From Latescibacteria bacterium UBA6620 (GTDB taxonomy: Bacteria; Latescibacterota; UBA2968): a DNA stretch of 35,614 bases. The notes under the pieces were generated by a model. The model saw nothing but the letters and a program-made list of their open reading frames with translations. It had not been told where the DNA came from and made no database searches. Both the position numbers and the translations under genes were made by a program. Below are positions 21,676 through 29,496 of the stretch, one piece after another. Location of the stretch: contig DJHM01000022.1 in assembly GCA_002433075.1 (NCBI GenBank), positions 410,261 to 445,874 of the forward strand, in the 5' to 3' direction. Positions within the stretch are counted from its first letter, which is position 1. Each line of letters starts with the position of its first letter.

Positions 21676-22404
21676 TTGCGCTACCTGACCTTCGATCTCA
21701 CGGTGTGGGACGTCGCGTTGATCGTAACCGTGACGGCCCAGTGCCTACTGATTGCCTACGCTGCGTCGCCCAGATGGAAAGGTCTGTTCCTTTCCCTCCC
21801 GTTTCCGTTCACCATCGTAGCGATCTCCGTCGGCCGTCCCGTCGACGCCAGCACCGTCCTCGCACTCTTCGTTCTGCTCGCGTACACCCAAGGGGTCCGA
21901 TTCCTTTACGAACGCTGGCATCTGCCGATCGGTCTGGCCATCGTGTTCGGTGTTCTGGGCTACAGTGTCATCGGCTGGGCGGGTGCAGGACTCGTCCCCA
22001 CCGGGGATGCGGCATTCGCCGTGGCGTGCGCAATAACGATCCCCGTCGGCTTCGTCCTGCGAAGCCGACATCGCTCGGAAGTGGAGCAGTCCCATCGAAC
22101 GACGCTCCCCATCTCGCTGAAACTCCCCGCAATCTTTGCCGTCGTCGCCTTCCTTGTTTCGGTCAGGCACGCCCTGGCCGGGTTCGCGCCTCTCTTTCCG
22201 CTCATTGCAGTGATCGGCGCTTACGAGACGCGTCACAGTCTGTGGACGCTCAGTAAACCCATCTTTACACTGATGGCCGCCCTGCCGGCGATGCTCATCG
22301 TCACGCGAATGACCCAGACGACTTTGGGGCTGGAAACAGGTCTCCTGCTCGGATGGATTGTTTTCCTGCCAGTGCTTTTCGTGCTCCGCAGAAACTACAT
22401 CTGA
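21676..22404 (+). CDS. Hypothetical polytopic membrane protein
   Basis: A 242-residue integral membrane protein with about seven hydrophobic helices (for example LIVTVTAQCLLIAYAA, VLALFVLLAYTQGV, LAIVFGVLGYSVIGWAGAGL, FAVACAITIPVGFVL). A central polar loop RSRHRSEVEQSH lies at about 128-139. No family was recognised and there is no obvious transport motif. It starts at TTG 21676, 30 nt after the hydrolase gene, and may share its transcript. Confidence 0.72.
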   Translation: MRYLTFDLTVWDVALIVTVTAQCLLIAYAASPRWKGLFLSLPFPFTIVAISVGRPVDASTVLALFVLLAYTQGVRFLYERWHLPIGLAIVFGVLGYSVIGWAGAGLVPTGDAAFAVACAITIPVGFVLRSRHRSEVEQSHRTTLPISLKLPAIFAVVAFLVSVRHALAGFAPLFPLIAVIGAYETRHSLWTLSKPIFTLMAALPAMLIVTRMTQTTLGLETGLLLGWIVFLPVLFVLRRNYI

Positions 22405-22419
22405 CGACCCGCGCCCCCT

Positions 22420-22443
22420 TCCGGCCCGGGAGAGTTGGCCGGA
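22420..22443 (+). other. Hairpin after the membrane-protein gene
   Basis: TCCGGCC (22420-22426) and GGCCGGA (22437-22443) form a perfect 7-bp stem with a 10-nt loop 15 nt after the stop codon, without a T-run. It may weaken read-through into the TauD-like gene 112 nt downstream. Confidence 0.3.
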
Positions 22444-22555
22444 CCGTCGGCAGTGGGTATCTTGATATGTGTGCGATCTCCACGCCACGTTTCTTCGCCG
22501 ACGTCTGGTGCCTCTCGGTTGACGTCCAAACTCTTGAAGGCTGCTTGATCATACG

Positions 22556-23365
22556 ATGACGCTACACATCGAACCGTCAGACACCACGATCGGAGCTCGC
22601 ATTCTCGACCTTCCGCTGCACCGGCCCCTCGACGAGGTCGAACAGGCGGCTGTTGAGAAAGCCATCTACGATCATTCGGTCATCGTTTTTCCCGATCAAC
22701 AGATCTCGCAGGCCGACCTCGTTCGCTTCACGAACTACTTCGGCATTGCCGTACCGCACGTTCGCAAGCAGCTGGACAACCGGGAACTCGAAGAGATTTT
22801 CATCGTCTCGAACGTCAAGGAAAACGGTGAACCGATCGGCGCGCTGGGCAACGCCGAACTCACCTTCCACTCCGATCTCTCGTATCTGCATGAACCCGGG
22901 ACCCTGTCGATTCTCTACGCCATCGAGATTCCGGCGGAAGGCGGCGACACCCACTGGTGCGATTGCTACGCGGCCTACGACGGACTCTCCGATGAAATGA
23001 AGCACCGTCTCGTGAAATTGAGGGCCGTCCACCGACACTACGTCGAAGGCCAGAATCCCGAAACACCCGCGAGCCATCCTGTCGTCTGCACGCATCCCGC
23101 CACGGGCCGAAAGGCCCTCTACGTCGGACCCCATCTGACGAAATACATCGAAGGCGTATCCGACGCGGAAAGCGAGGATCTGCTCTCCCGGCTCTACGAA
23201 CACGCTCTACGACCCGAGTACGTCTACCGGCATCGATGGGGAGTTGGTGATCTCGTCGTGTTCGATAACCGGTGTACGATGCACCGCCGAGACCCTTTCC
23301 CCGATGAACAACGACGCGTGATGTGGCGAACCCAGATCTTCAACGACGTCTCCCCCGTCCCCTGA
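22556..23365 (+). CDS. TauD/TfdA-family Fe(II)/2-oxoglutarate dioxygenase
   Basis: A 269-residue non-haem iron dioxygenase. The iron-binding facial triad is H105-x-D107 (LTFHSDLSY) and H243 (CTMHRRDPF), and the 2-oxoglutarate-binding Arg lies in RRVMWRTQI near 254-258. The length and the N-terminal ARILDLPLHRPLDEVE are typical. It couples 2-oxoglutarate decarboxylation to hydroxylation of a small organic acid or sulfonate; homologues act on taurine, 2,4-D, and others, and the actual substrate is not evident. It is the first of a closely spaced run with the RmlD-like reductase and cupin genes (16-nt gap, then overlap). Confidence 0.92.
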   Translation: MTLHIEPSDTTIGARILDLPLHRPLDEVEQAAVEKAIYDHSVIVFPDQQISQADLVRFTNYFGIAVPHVRKQLDNRELEEIFIVSNVKENGEPIGALGNAELTFHSDLSYLHEPGTLSILYAIEIPAEGGDTHWCDCYAAYDGLSDEMKHRLVKLRAVHRHYVEGQNPETPASHPVVCTHPATGRKALYVGPHLTKYIEGVSDAESEDLLSRLYEHALRPEYVYRHRWGVGDLVVFDNRCTMHRRDPFPDEQRRVMWRTQIFNDVSPVP

Positions 23366-23381
23366 CTCCGGTCCGCCCACG

Positions 23382-24233
23382 TTGAAAATCCTTCTGTTCG
23401 GCCCCACATCGATCGTCGGCTATGCATTTACACGCCGCGTCCCTGAAACGATCCCTATCCTGTCCACTCCCAACCGTCGGGGCCTGGCCCTGGGCTGGGA
23501 TGCCGTCGTCCCTGAAAGTGAGGACGACGTGAGACGCGCCTGCGACCGCGAGTTCGATGTCGTCGTCTACGCCCACGCCGTCTGTGACGTCGCGATGTGC
23601 GAAGCCCGAATGGACTGGTCTCGAGAAAAAAACGTCCAGAATGTCCTCCGCGTTCTGAACGCACTCCCCGAAGGCACGCGGTTCGTCTACTTGTCTTCCG
23701 ACCACGTGTTCGGTCACGACGGGCGCTACGACGAGCGCAGCGAGCCCTGCCCGATCTCGCACTATGGGCGGACACGGGTCGAAGCAGAGCAGCGGGTACT
23801 CGAACACACCAACACCGCCGTCCTTCGCGTTCCGTTGGCCATCGGACCTTCGGTCGACGGTCGGACCGGTCACCTCGACTGGATGCGCTACCGCTTTACA
23901 AAAGCGCTCCCGATCACCATCGTTGAGGACGAATCGAGGTCCGTCGTGTGGGCGGACGACGTCGTAGATCGCACGATCGCGTATGCGTCTTCGAACCTAT
24001 CGGGACTTCGTCACCTCGTGGCGCCCGGAATTTCTCGCCCTGCGTTGGCCGACAACATCATCCGTCATCTCGGACTTCCGATTCGATACGAGCTCAAGCG
24101 ACGCCGAGACCAGGCCGCACCCCATATGGGCCACGTAACCCTCGCCTCGCAATACGAAGACGACCTTGCCACGCCCCTTCCGAGTGCGGTGGACCGTCTC
24201 GACACGATGGGAGAACCGGTTTCCGATGGCTGA
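23382..24233 (+). CDS. RmlD/NAD-dependent epimerase-like short-chain dehydrogenase
   Basis: A 283-residue extended SDR related to dTDP-4-dehydrorhamnose reductase. The nucleotide-binding turn is divergent (LLFGPTSIVGYAF instead of GxxGxxG), the catalytic Ser lies in YLSSDHVFG (103-111), and the Tyr is Y128 in HYGRTRVEAE. The usual YxxxK Lys at 132 is Arg, which would weaken classical hydride-transfer chemistry. It starts at TTG 23382. Its end overlaps the following cupin gene by 8 nt, so the two are translationally coupled. No sugar-nucleotide genes are nearby, so action on a free or acid substrate is as likely as rhamnose synthesis. Confidence 0.85.
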   Translation: MKILLFGPTSIVGYAFTRRVPETIPILSTPNRRGLALGWDAVVPESEDDVRRACDREFDVVVYAHAVCDVAMCEARMDWSREKNVQNVLRVLNALPEGTRFVYLSSDHVFGHDGRYDERSEPCPISHYGRTRVEAEQRVLEHTNTAVLRVPLAIGPSVDGRTGHLDWMRYRFTKALPITIVEDESRSVVWADDVVDRTIAYASSNLSGLRHLVAPGISRPALADNIIRHLGLPIRYELKRRRDQAAPHMGHVTLASQYEDDLATPLPSAVDRLDTMGEPVSDG

Positions 24234-24597
24234 AGCCGTTGACCAAACTGTTGCCACCGTCATCGACTTCGCCGAAATCGAAGGCGTCGATTGTCCGTGC
24301 GGGATCGCGCGCCGGGCATTCGAAGAGGCCTCGGACGGCGCCTTCACCCTGCATACCACAACCATCACAGCCGAGGCACGTACCCACTACCATCGAAAGC
24401 TGACCGAGGTCTACTACATCCTCCTGGGAACAGGCGATATCGAACTTGATGGTGCCTGCCAACCTGTGCATCCCGGTATGGCCGTACACATCCCGCCCGG
24501 TGTTCGCCATTGCGCCGTCGTCGCGGAGGGAACCGAAATGACCGTCGCCATTTTCGTCACCCCCGCCTTCGACCCATCCGACGAGTGGTTTGATTGA
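24226..24597 (+). CDS. Small cupin-domain protein
   Basis: A 123-residue single cupin. Motif 1 supplies H54 and H56 (THYHRKLTEVYYIL) and E61; motif 2 supplies H95 (IPPGVRHCAVV), so a mononuclear metal site looks complete. The N-terminus has a Cys pair (CPCG, 23-26) that is unusual for the family. It could be an isomerase, a dioxygenase or a regulatory sugar-binding protein. The chosen ATG at 24226 overlaps the RmlD-like end. The following flavin reductase starts 13 nt after its stop. Confidence 0.87.
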   Translation: MAEAVDQTVATVIDFAEIEGVDCPCGIARRAFEEASDGAFTLHTTTITAEARTHYHRKLTEVYYILLGTGDIELDGACQPVHPGMAVHIPPGVRHCAVVAEGTEMTVAIFVTPAFDPSDEWFD

Positions 24598-24610
24598 CCC
24601 GAGAGGACCT

Positions 24611-25111
24611 ATGAACACCGACGCTAAAAAGACCGCACTGAGAATGATCCCCTACGGCCTCTACGTACTCACCTCGGAGTGGAAGGGCGAGATCGGTGCG
24701 GCCACCGTCAGTTGGGTCACGCAGGCCAGCTTCCAGCCGCCCCTACTGGTCGTCGGAGTCAAAGCCGACTCCACGAGTCACGACCTGATTAAAAGCAGCG
24801 GTGTCTTCGTCCTGAATATGCTCTCCGTAGATCAGAATGAAGTGGCTTCGACCTTCATCAAGGAAACCCAGTTCGAGGGTGACACCATCAGCGGTGAGGC
24901 CTATTCCCGCGGAAAAACTGGGGCACCTGTCCTCGACAGCGCCGCGGCCGTCCTCGAGTGTCGCCTTGTCGACACTGTGGAGAAAGGCGACCACTCCATC
25001 TTCGTCGGTGAAGTCGTCGACGCATCCGCTTCTATCGAAACCGAGGGTCGTCCCGACGAATCCGTCCTTCGCGTCAAACACCTCGGCGAGAAAGTGTTCT
25101 ACGGAGGGTAA
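24611..25111 (+). CDS. Flavin reductase-like FMN-binding protein
   Basis: A 166-residue member of the flavin-reductase-like family (split barrel; NTA monooxygenase component B/DIM6 type). Signatures are YGLYVLTSEWKGEIGAATVSWV, QPPLLVVGVKADSTSHDLI, VFVLNMLS and a C-terminal GEVVDA segment. Such proteins reduce FMN with NAD(P)H for a partner oxygenase or reduce other substrates directly. GAGAGGA precedes the ATG at 24611; an in-frame start at 24590 overlapping the cupin is less likely. It leads into the two amidohydrolases and the Rieske protein (gaps of 19-41 nt), suggesting a redox role in the same degradation pathway. No flavin monooxygenase partner is in the window. Confidence 0.88.
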   Translation: MNTDAKKTALRMIPYGLYVLTSEWKGEIGAATVSWVTQASFQPPLLVVGVKADSTSHDLIKSSGVFVLNMLSVDQNEVASTFIKETQFEGDTISGEAYSRGKTGAPVLDSAAAVLECRLVDTVEKGDHSIFVGEVVDASASIETEGRPDESVLRVKHLGEKVFYGG

Positions 25112-25132
25112 CAGCCCGCCTGCTTCTCTCGT

Positions 25133-26182
25133 ATGATCGATTCCGACGTCCATAACGAGCTGCCGAAGCTCAAGACCCTCCTCCCCTACCTCGGGGAACA
25201 ATGGCAGGTCTACCTGAATGAGTCCGCGTTCGTGGGGAGCGGGGCCAATGACTACCCCATCAACGCTCCTGTTGCCGCCCGGGAAGGCGCGCGTCCCGAA
25301 TCGGGCCCGCCAGGATCGAACATTGACCTGCTGCGAACACACGTCTTCGACGATATGGGTGCGAACCTTGCCATCCTCAACTGCGGTTTTCGTCCCGGCG
25401 CCGTACACAACCAGGATCTGGCTGCGGATCTCGCGACGGCGGTCAACAACTGGCAGATCGACGAGTGGCTCGAGAAAGACGAGCGTTTCCGGGCCTCCAT
25501 TCTCGTCTCCAATCAGAACCCCGTCCGAGCAGCTGCCGAAATCGATCGCCTTGGTAGCCACCCTGGATTCGTACAGGTCGTCCTCCCCGTGCAGGGTGAT
25601 GCGCCTTATGGAAACCTGCGCTACGATCCCCTTTTCGAGGCCGCGACTCGCCACGACCTCGCGATTCTCATCGCCTTCGGTGGGGCCCCGGGATTGCCCC
25701 CGACAGCCACCGGATGGCCCTCTACCTACGTGGAGGAGTACGTCGACGCGGGCGCCATCTTCCAATCGCAGGTCAACAGCCTTATCTTTGAAGGAGCCTT
25801 CGATCGACATCCGGGCCTGCGCGTCGTTCTTTCTGAAAGCGGGTGGACCTGGATGCCGTCACTGATGTGGCGGATGGACAAGGAATGGAAGGGGTTGCGT
25901 CGAGATACGCCCTGGGTCAAGCAACCCCCCAGCGCGTATATGCGGGAACACATCCGACTGACCACCGCCCCGACCGATCGCCCTGGCCCCGATCGGGCTC
26001 ACGAGCTGAGTGAAATCATCGACTATCTGGGATCCGACCGGATGCTCCTGTATGCGTCCGACTATCCTCACTGGCACGGGGAAGACCCCAGCGCCTGGAT
26101 GTCAGATTTACCCGCAGACCTGCGTGAACGAATCACACACTCGAACGCCGCTGAATTCTACAAGTTAACCGTCACAGCCTGA
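25133..26182 (+). CDS. Amidohydrolase_2 family protein (ACMSD-like) lacking the usual HFGG histidine
   Basis: A 349-residue TIM-barrel amidohydrolase of the COG2159 group (decarboxylases and hydrolases of aromatic acids). The N-terminal metal motif is DSDVHN (3-8) and the C-terminal Asp lies in ASDYPHWH. At the strand where the paralogue downstream and many homologues have G-I-H-F-G-G, this protein reads LIAFGGAPG, so that His is A181. The enzyme may use fewer metal ligands or be inactive or regulatory. It has no strong ribosome site and starts 21 nt after the flavin reductase. Its close relation to the next gene indicates an old tandem duplication. Confidence 0.88.
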   Translation: MIDSDVHNELPKLKTLLPYLGEQWQVYLNESAFVGSGANDYPINAPVAAREGARPESGPPGSNIDLLRTHVFDDMGANLAILNCGFRPGAVHNQDLAADLATAVNNWQIDEWLEKDERFRASILVSNQNPVRAAAEIDRLGSHPGFVQVVLPVQGDAPYGNLRYDPLFEAATRHDLAILIAFGGAPGLPPTATGWPSTYVEEYVDAGAIFQSQVNSLIFEGAFDRHPGLRVVLSESGWTWMPSLMWRMDKEWKGLRRDTPWVKQPPSAYMREHIRLTTAPTDRPGPDRAHELSEIIDYLGSDRMLLYASDYPHWHGEDPSAWMSDLPADLRERITHSNAAEFYKLTVTA

Positions 26183-26200
26183 CTGAGTTAGGAGCTAACA

Positions 26201-27316
26201 ATGTCCACCGTTACGACTGCGTCCCCGGAAGTTCAGGAACAGGATTCCCAACGCGGATCGAGAAACACGGACTACTCGCTCATCGACTGCGACATCCACA
26301 ACGCCATCCAGTCCCCGGAGACGATCCGCAAGTATCTTCCGTCTCGCTGGCGATCTCATCACGAGACCTACGGAGTAAGGAGCTACACCGGTTCTTACTA
26401 TCCCCGTGCGGTACCGAACGCGGCGCGCCACGACAGCTGGCCTCCCTCCGGCCTTCCACCAGGGGGCGATCTCGAATTTATGCAGCACCAACTTCTGGAT
26501 GAATGGGGATTCGAATACGGGATCCTGAACTGTCTGGCCGGCGGCGGCGGACGGAACCTCGACTTCGCAGCCGCCCTCGCCACTGCCGTCAACGAGTGGC
26601 AGATCGCGGAGTGGCTCGAACCGGAACCCCGACTCAGAGCATCCCTCATCGTGCCTTTCGAAGATGGCGATCTCGCCGCGAAAGAGGTCGACCGACTCGG
26701 AGAACATCCCGGTTTCGTGCAGGTCCTTTTCGTCGCCCGAACGAGCGAACCGATGGGGCGCCGCAAGTACTGGCCGATCTACGAGGCCGCCTGCCGCAAC
26801 GGGATTGCCGTAGGCATCCATTTCGGCGGAGCAGGCGGTCATCCCATCACCGGTTCGGGATGGCCCTCCCACTACGTCGAGGACCACGGCGGGATGCCTC
26901 AGGCCTTCCAGCCTCAGGTCACGAGTCTCGTGATGGAGGGCACGTTCGAGCGATTTCCCGAACTGAAGGTCGTCCTTATCGAGGGGGGCTTTGCCTGGTT
27001 GCCGCCATTGATGTGGCGCCTGGATCGAAGCTGGGAACTGATGCGCGAGGAAGTGCCGGAGGTCAAGCGCCCGCCGTCCGAGTACATCCGCGAACACATC
27101 TGGACAACCACGCAACCTGTCGAGGAGCCCGAGCGTCCTGAGCACTTTCACGAACTTCTGCGACAGATGGATATGGACGATCACCTGATGTTCGCCACGG
27201 ACTATCCTCACTGGGATTTCGACGCGCCCACATCGGCCTTCCCCCGAGATATGGACAAGGACCTTCGGGACAGCATTCTCGCGGGTAACGCCAGGAATTT
27301 GTACGGATTGCCGTAG
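26201..27316 (+). CDS. Amidohydrolase_2 family protein (ACMSD-like)
   Basis: A 371-residue paralogue of the preceding gene. Ligand candidates are D31-x-H33 (CDIHN), H207 (GIHFGG) and the Asp of ATDYPHWD. The set appears complete, unlike in the upstream copy. Shared landmarks in both copies are NWQI/EWQI-EWLE, GSGWPS/TGWPS-YVE and EYIREHIW/AYMREHIR. AGGAG lies 7 nt before the ATG. It has an N-terminal polar extension of about 25 residues that the other copy lacks. It probably hydrolyses or decarboxylates a cyclic or aromatic-acid intermediate produced with the Rieske/flavin redox proteins of the same run; the exact reaction is unknown. Confidence 0.9.
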   Translation: MSTVTTASPEVQEQDSQRGSRNTDYSLIDCDIHNAIQSPETIRKYLPSRWRSHHETYGVRSYTGSYYPRAVPNAARHDSWPPSGLPPGGDLEFMQHQLLDEWGFEYGILNCLAGGGGRNLDFAAALATAVNEWQIAEWLEPEPRLRASLIVPFEDGDLAAKEVDRLGEHPGFVQVLFVARTSEPMGRRKYWPIYEAACRNGIAVGIHFGGAGGHPITGSGWPSHYVEDHGGMPQAFQPQVTSLVMEGTFERFPELKVVLIEGGFAWLPPLMWRLDRSWELMREEVPEVKRPPSEYIREHIWTTTQPVEEPERPEHFHELLRQMDMDDHLMFATDYPHWDFDAPTSAFPRDMDKDLRDSILAGNARNLYGLP

Positions 27317-27356
27317 GGAACGGTGCACACCTCCCTGCGAAAGCAGTGTCCATCCA

Positions 27357-27806
27357 ATGGCCAAACACATCATCGGAACCGTGGACGAAATCCCCCCCGG
27401 CGAGCGCAAGATCGTCGACATCAACGGACGATCCATCGGCGTTTACAACGTTGCCGGAGAGTTTTTCGCGGTCCGCAATCGATGCCCACATCAGGGCGGC
27501 CCCCTCTGCGAGGGTCGAACAGCCGGTTTCCTCAAGTGCGAAAAACCCGGAGGGCCCTACGAGTATCTTCGCAAGGGTGAGATCATCCGATGCCCCTGGC
27601 ACGGATGGGAATACGATCTCAAGACCGGCCAGTCTTGGGTCGATCCGGGCAGTGTCCGCGTCCGGAGCTACGACGTCGGCGTCGAGGCCCTCGATGAAGC
27701 TCGGATTGAAATCGACCCCGAAACAGGTTACGCCAAAGGACCCTTCCTTGCCGAGACCTACCCCGTCAGCGTGGACCGACTGAACGTCGTCCTCGACCTG
27801 CCCTGA
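27357..27806 (+). CDS. Rieske [2Fe-2S] ferredoxin-like protein
   Basis: A 149-residue soluble Rieske protein. The cluster ligands are C43-x-H45 (NRCPHQGG) and C79-x2-H82 (IIRCPWHGWEYD). Between the two motifs lies an insertion with two extra Cys residues (C51, C61) compared with the shortest Rieske ferredoxins. It has no membrane anchor and no catalytic oxygenase domain, so it is an electron carrier or a small accessory subunit. It follows the two amidohydrolases by 41 nt. Such amidohydrolase plus Rieske pairs occur in degradation clusters; the terminal oxygenase would have to be encoded elsewhere. Confidence 0.93.
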   Translation: MAKHIIGTVDEIPPGERKIVDINGRSIGVYNVAGEFFAVRNRCPHQGGPLCEGRTAGFLKCEKPGGPYEYLRKGEIIRCPWHGWEYDLKTGQSWVDPGSVRVRSYDVGVEALDEARIEIDPETGYAKGPFLAETYPVSVDRLNVVLDLP

Positions 27807-27945
27807 CGGCATCGGCGCACACTCGCTCTACTGGTGTCAGGACCGCACCCGTTCCTCCCGGGTAGGCGATGTCGTCAGACCATTCCCCCGATCGCCCACC
27901 GAACAGGACGTCCCGCCTGGCTTCTGGTCCCGACATCGGACCCGG

Positions 27946-28925
27946 GTGGTTCGGACGCTCGCAACCCTTGGCGGCTTCACGATTCTCGGGCTCCTTGTCT
28001 GGCGAGTCGGACCGACCGAGATCTATTCTCAGATTCTCGGCGTGGGTTGGTGGTTCCTTCCTGTCCTCACCCTTTCCTGCCTTTGGAAAATCTCGAATAC
28101 CTGCGCCTGGATTCTCGCATTTCGTCCCAGTGTCGAGCTGCCGTCCTTCTTTCGAATGTTCTGCGTAAACGTATCGGGCGATGTGCTCAACAACACCCTT
28201 CCCACGAATATGGGAGGTGAACTCTCCAAGCCGTTTCTGCTCCGGGCGTACGTCCCGGCGGACGATGTCGTATCCGCCCTCGTCGCGAAAAAGACGATGC
28301 AAGTCGCTTCGGGTTTCATCTTCGCTGCATTCGGCGTCGCCGTCGCCATCCTCCCCCTCCCGTCCTGGCTCCGTCTAGGCCTGCTTGGAATAATGCTACT
28401 GGCTGGCATCTGTATCATCGCGTTCTTTGCGTTCCAGCGCTCCGCTCCCCTCGCGAAGCTTTCGAGACTTCTCGACCGCATCCCCCTGCTCAGTCGGTTG
28501 AGTGTGAAGCTTCAAGCGGGGTTCGGCCGAATCGACAGAAACCTCGGTCAGTTCTATTCCGCCGATCGCGGTCGTCGGTACGGTTGTATCGCACTTCGAT
28601 TCCTCAGTCGGGGACTGGGTACACTCGAAACCATCGACTGATTGGAGTCGCCGTCTCCGTCCTCGAAGGCCTCCTTTTCGTCTCTCTTCCCCTCATTGTC
28701 GACTCCGTCTTCGTGTTCGTCCCCGGTGCGCTCGGGACTTACGAAGCCGGTCACACCTACGTAGCTCACCTCCTCGGGTTGGCTCCCGCGCTGGGTCTTT
28801 CCACCGCGCTGATCAAACGATTGAGGAAGCTCTTCTGGATGGGGTTTGGCGGAATCGCACTCTTCGTGTTGCTTCCCAGAGCCACGGCCAGCAGGCCTCT
28901 GGGCCAGATTCCCGTGTCAGATTAA
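27946..28925 (+). pseudogene. YbhN/lysylphosphatidylglycerol-synthase-like membrane protein, frameshifted
   Basis: The first frame (GTG 27946 to TGA 28641) encodes an LPG_synthase_TM/UPF0104 protein with several membrane helices, ending LRFLSRGLGTLETID. The missing C-terminal part continues in another frame from about 28640 as IGVAVSVLEGLLFVSLPL, the family motif FVFVPGALGTYEAGH, then LIKRLRKLFWMGFGG and the stop at 28925. The two pieces join naturally at LGTLE..LIGV, which implies one missing nucleotide near 28635-28645. The family flips or transports membrane lipids or their precursors. Either the gene is broken, or there is a sequencing or assembly error, or a programmed -1 shift; no obvious slippery heptamer is seen. 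The total of about 326 residues is normal for the family. Confidence 0.8.
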
Positions 28926-29026
28926 CAGGTCCGCCATCGAACGACAGCTTGCCCCTTCTCTGCCTGACCGCTACTTTTCTTCGTCAATCAGTAGTGTCCG
29001 CACCATCAGTCAGCCAGAGGGGAAAA

Positions 29027-29419
29027 ATGCCAGTCGTCAGAACCAGTGAAGCCTCGATGAAGTCCGGAAACCGTCCCGATTGGTGCAGCGTCACCGCTGC
29101 GGGCGTCTTTCGCGTATCGACCGAGGGGGGTCGATTCGACTGTCACTTCCACGACTGTGACGAATACTGGCTCATCTACAAAGGCAAAGCCCGGGTGATG
29201 TCCGAAGGGAACGAGTTCTACGTCAAGCCCGGCGATATCGTCTGCACCCGGGCTGGTGATGAGCACGACTGTGTCGAAATCTACGAAGACCTCGAAGCCT
29301 TCTACTTCGAAGACGCCACACCCGAAGGCGGGCGAACCGGTCACCTGCATCGTGACGACGAAAAGGCGAAGGGTCACAGCGTCCCCCACAAGCCCTTACC
29401 TGCCAACTTCCCGACGTGA
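29027..29419 (+). CDS. Small cupin-domain protein
   Basis: A 130-residue single cupin with candidate metal ligands H40, H42 and E46 (DCHFHDCDEYW) and H80 (GDEHDCVEIY). It is acidic, with a charged His-rich tail (HLHRDDEKAKGH). The ATG at 29027 has AGAGGGG 5 nt upstream; an upstream TTG at 28949 is rejected. It is not closely similar to the 24226 cupin. The function is unknown; context (amidohydrolase and oxidoreductase genes) suggests a small-molecule isomerase, dioxygenase or ligand sensor. Confidence 0.85.
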   Translation: MPVVRTSEASMKSGNRPDWCSVTAAGVFRVSTEGGRFDCHFHDCDEYWLIYKGKARVMSEGNEFYVKPGDIVCTRAGDEHDCVEIYEDLEAFYFEDATPEGGRTGHLHRDDEKAKGHSVPHKPLPANFPT

Positions 29420-29496
29420 TGCGCCCCCAACCCTCGCTCCTCGATTCCCTGTCTGCCGAAGCCATACAGGCGAAGGCAGATCGATATTCGATCTAA

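Noticed and set aside
24743..25810. 355-residue minus-strand frame
   Set aside because: Antisense to the flavin reductase and first amidohydrolase, both with strong motifs; third-position G/C bias explains the open frame.
26195..27436. 413-residue minus-strand frame
   Set aside because: Antisense to the second amidohydrolase and the start of the Rieske gene; no domain of its own.
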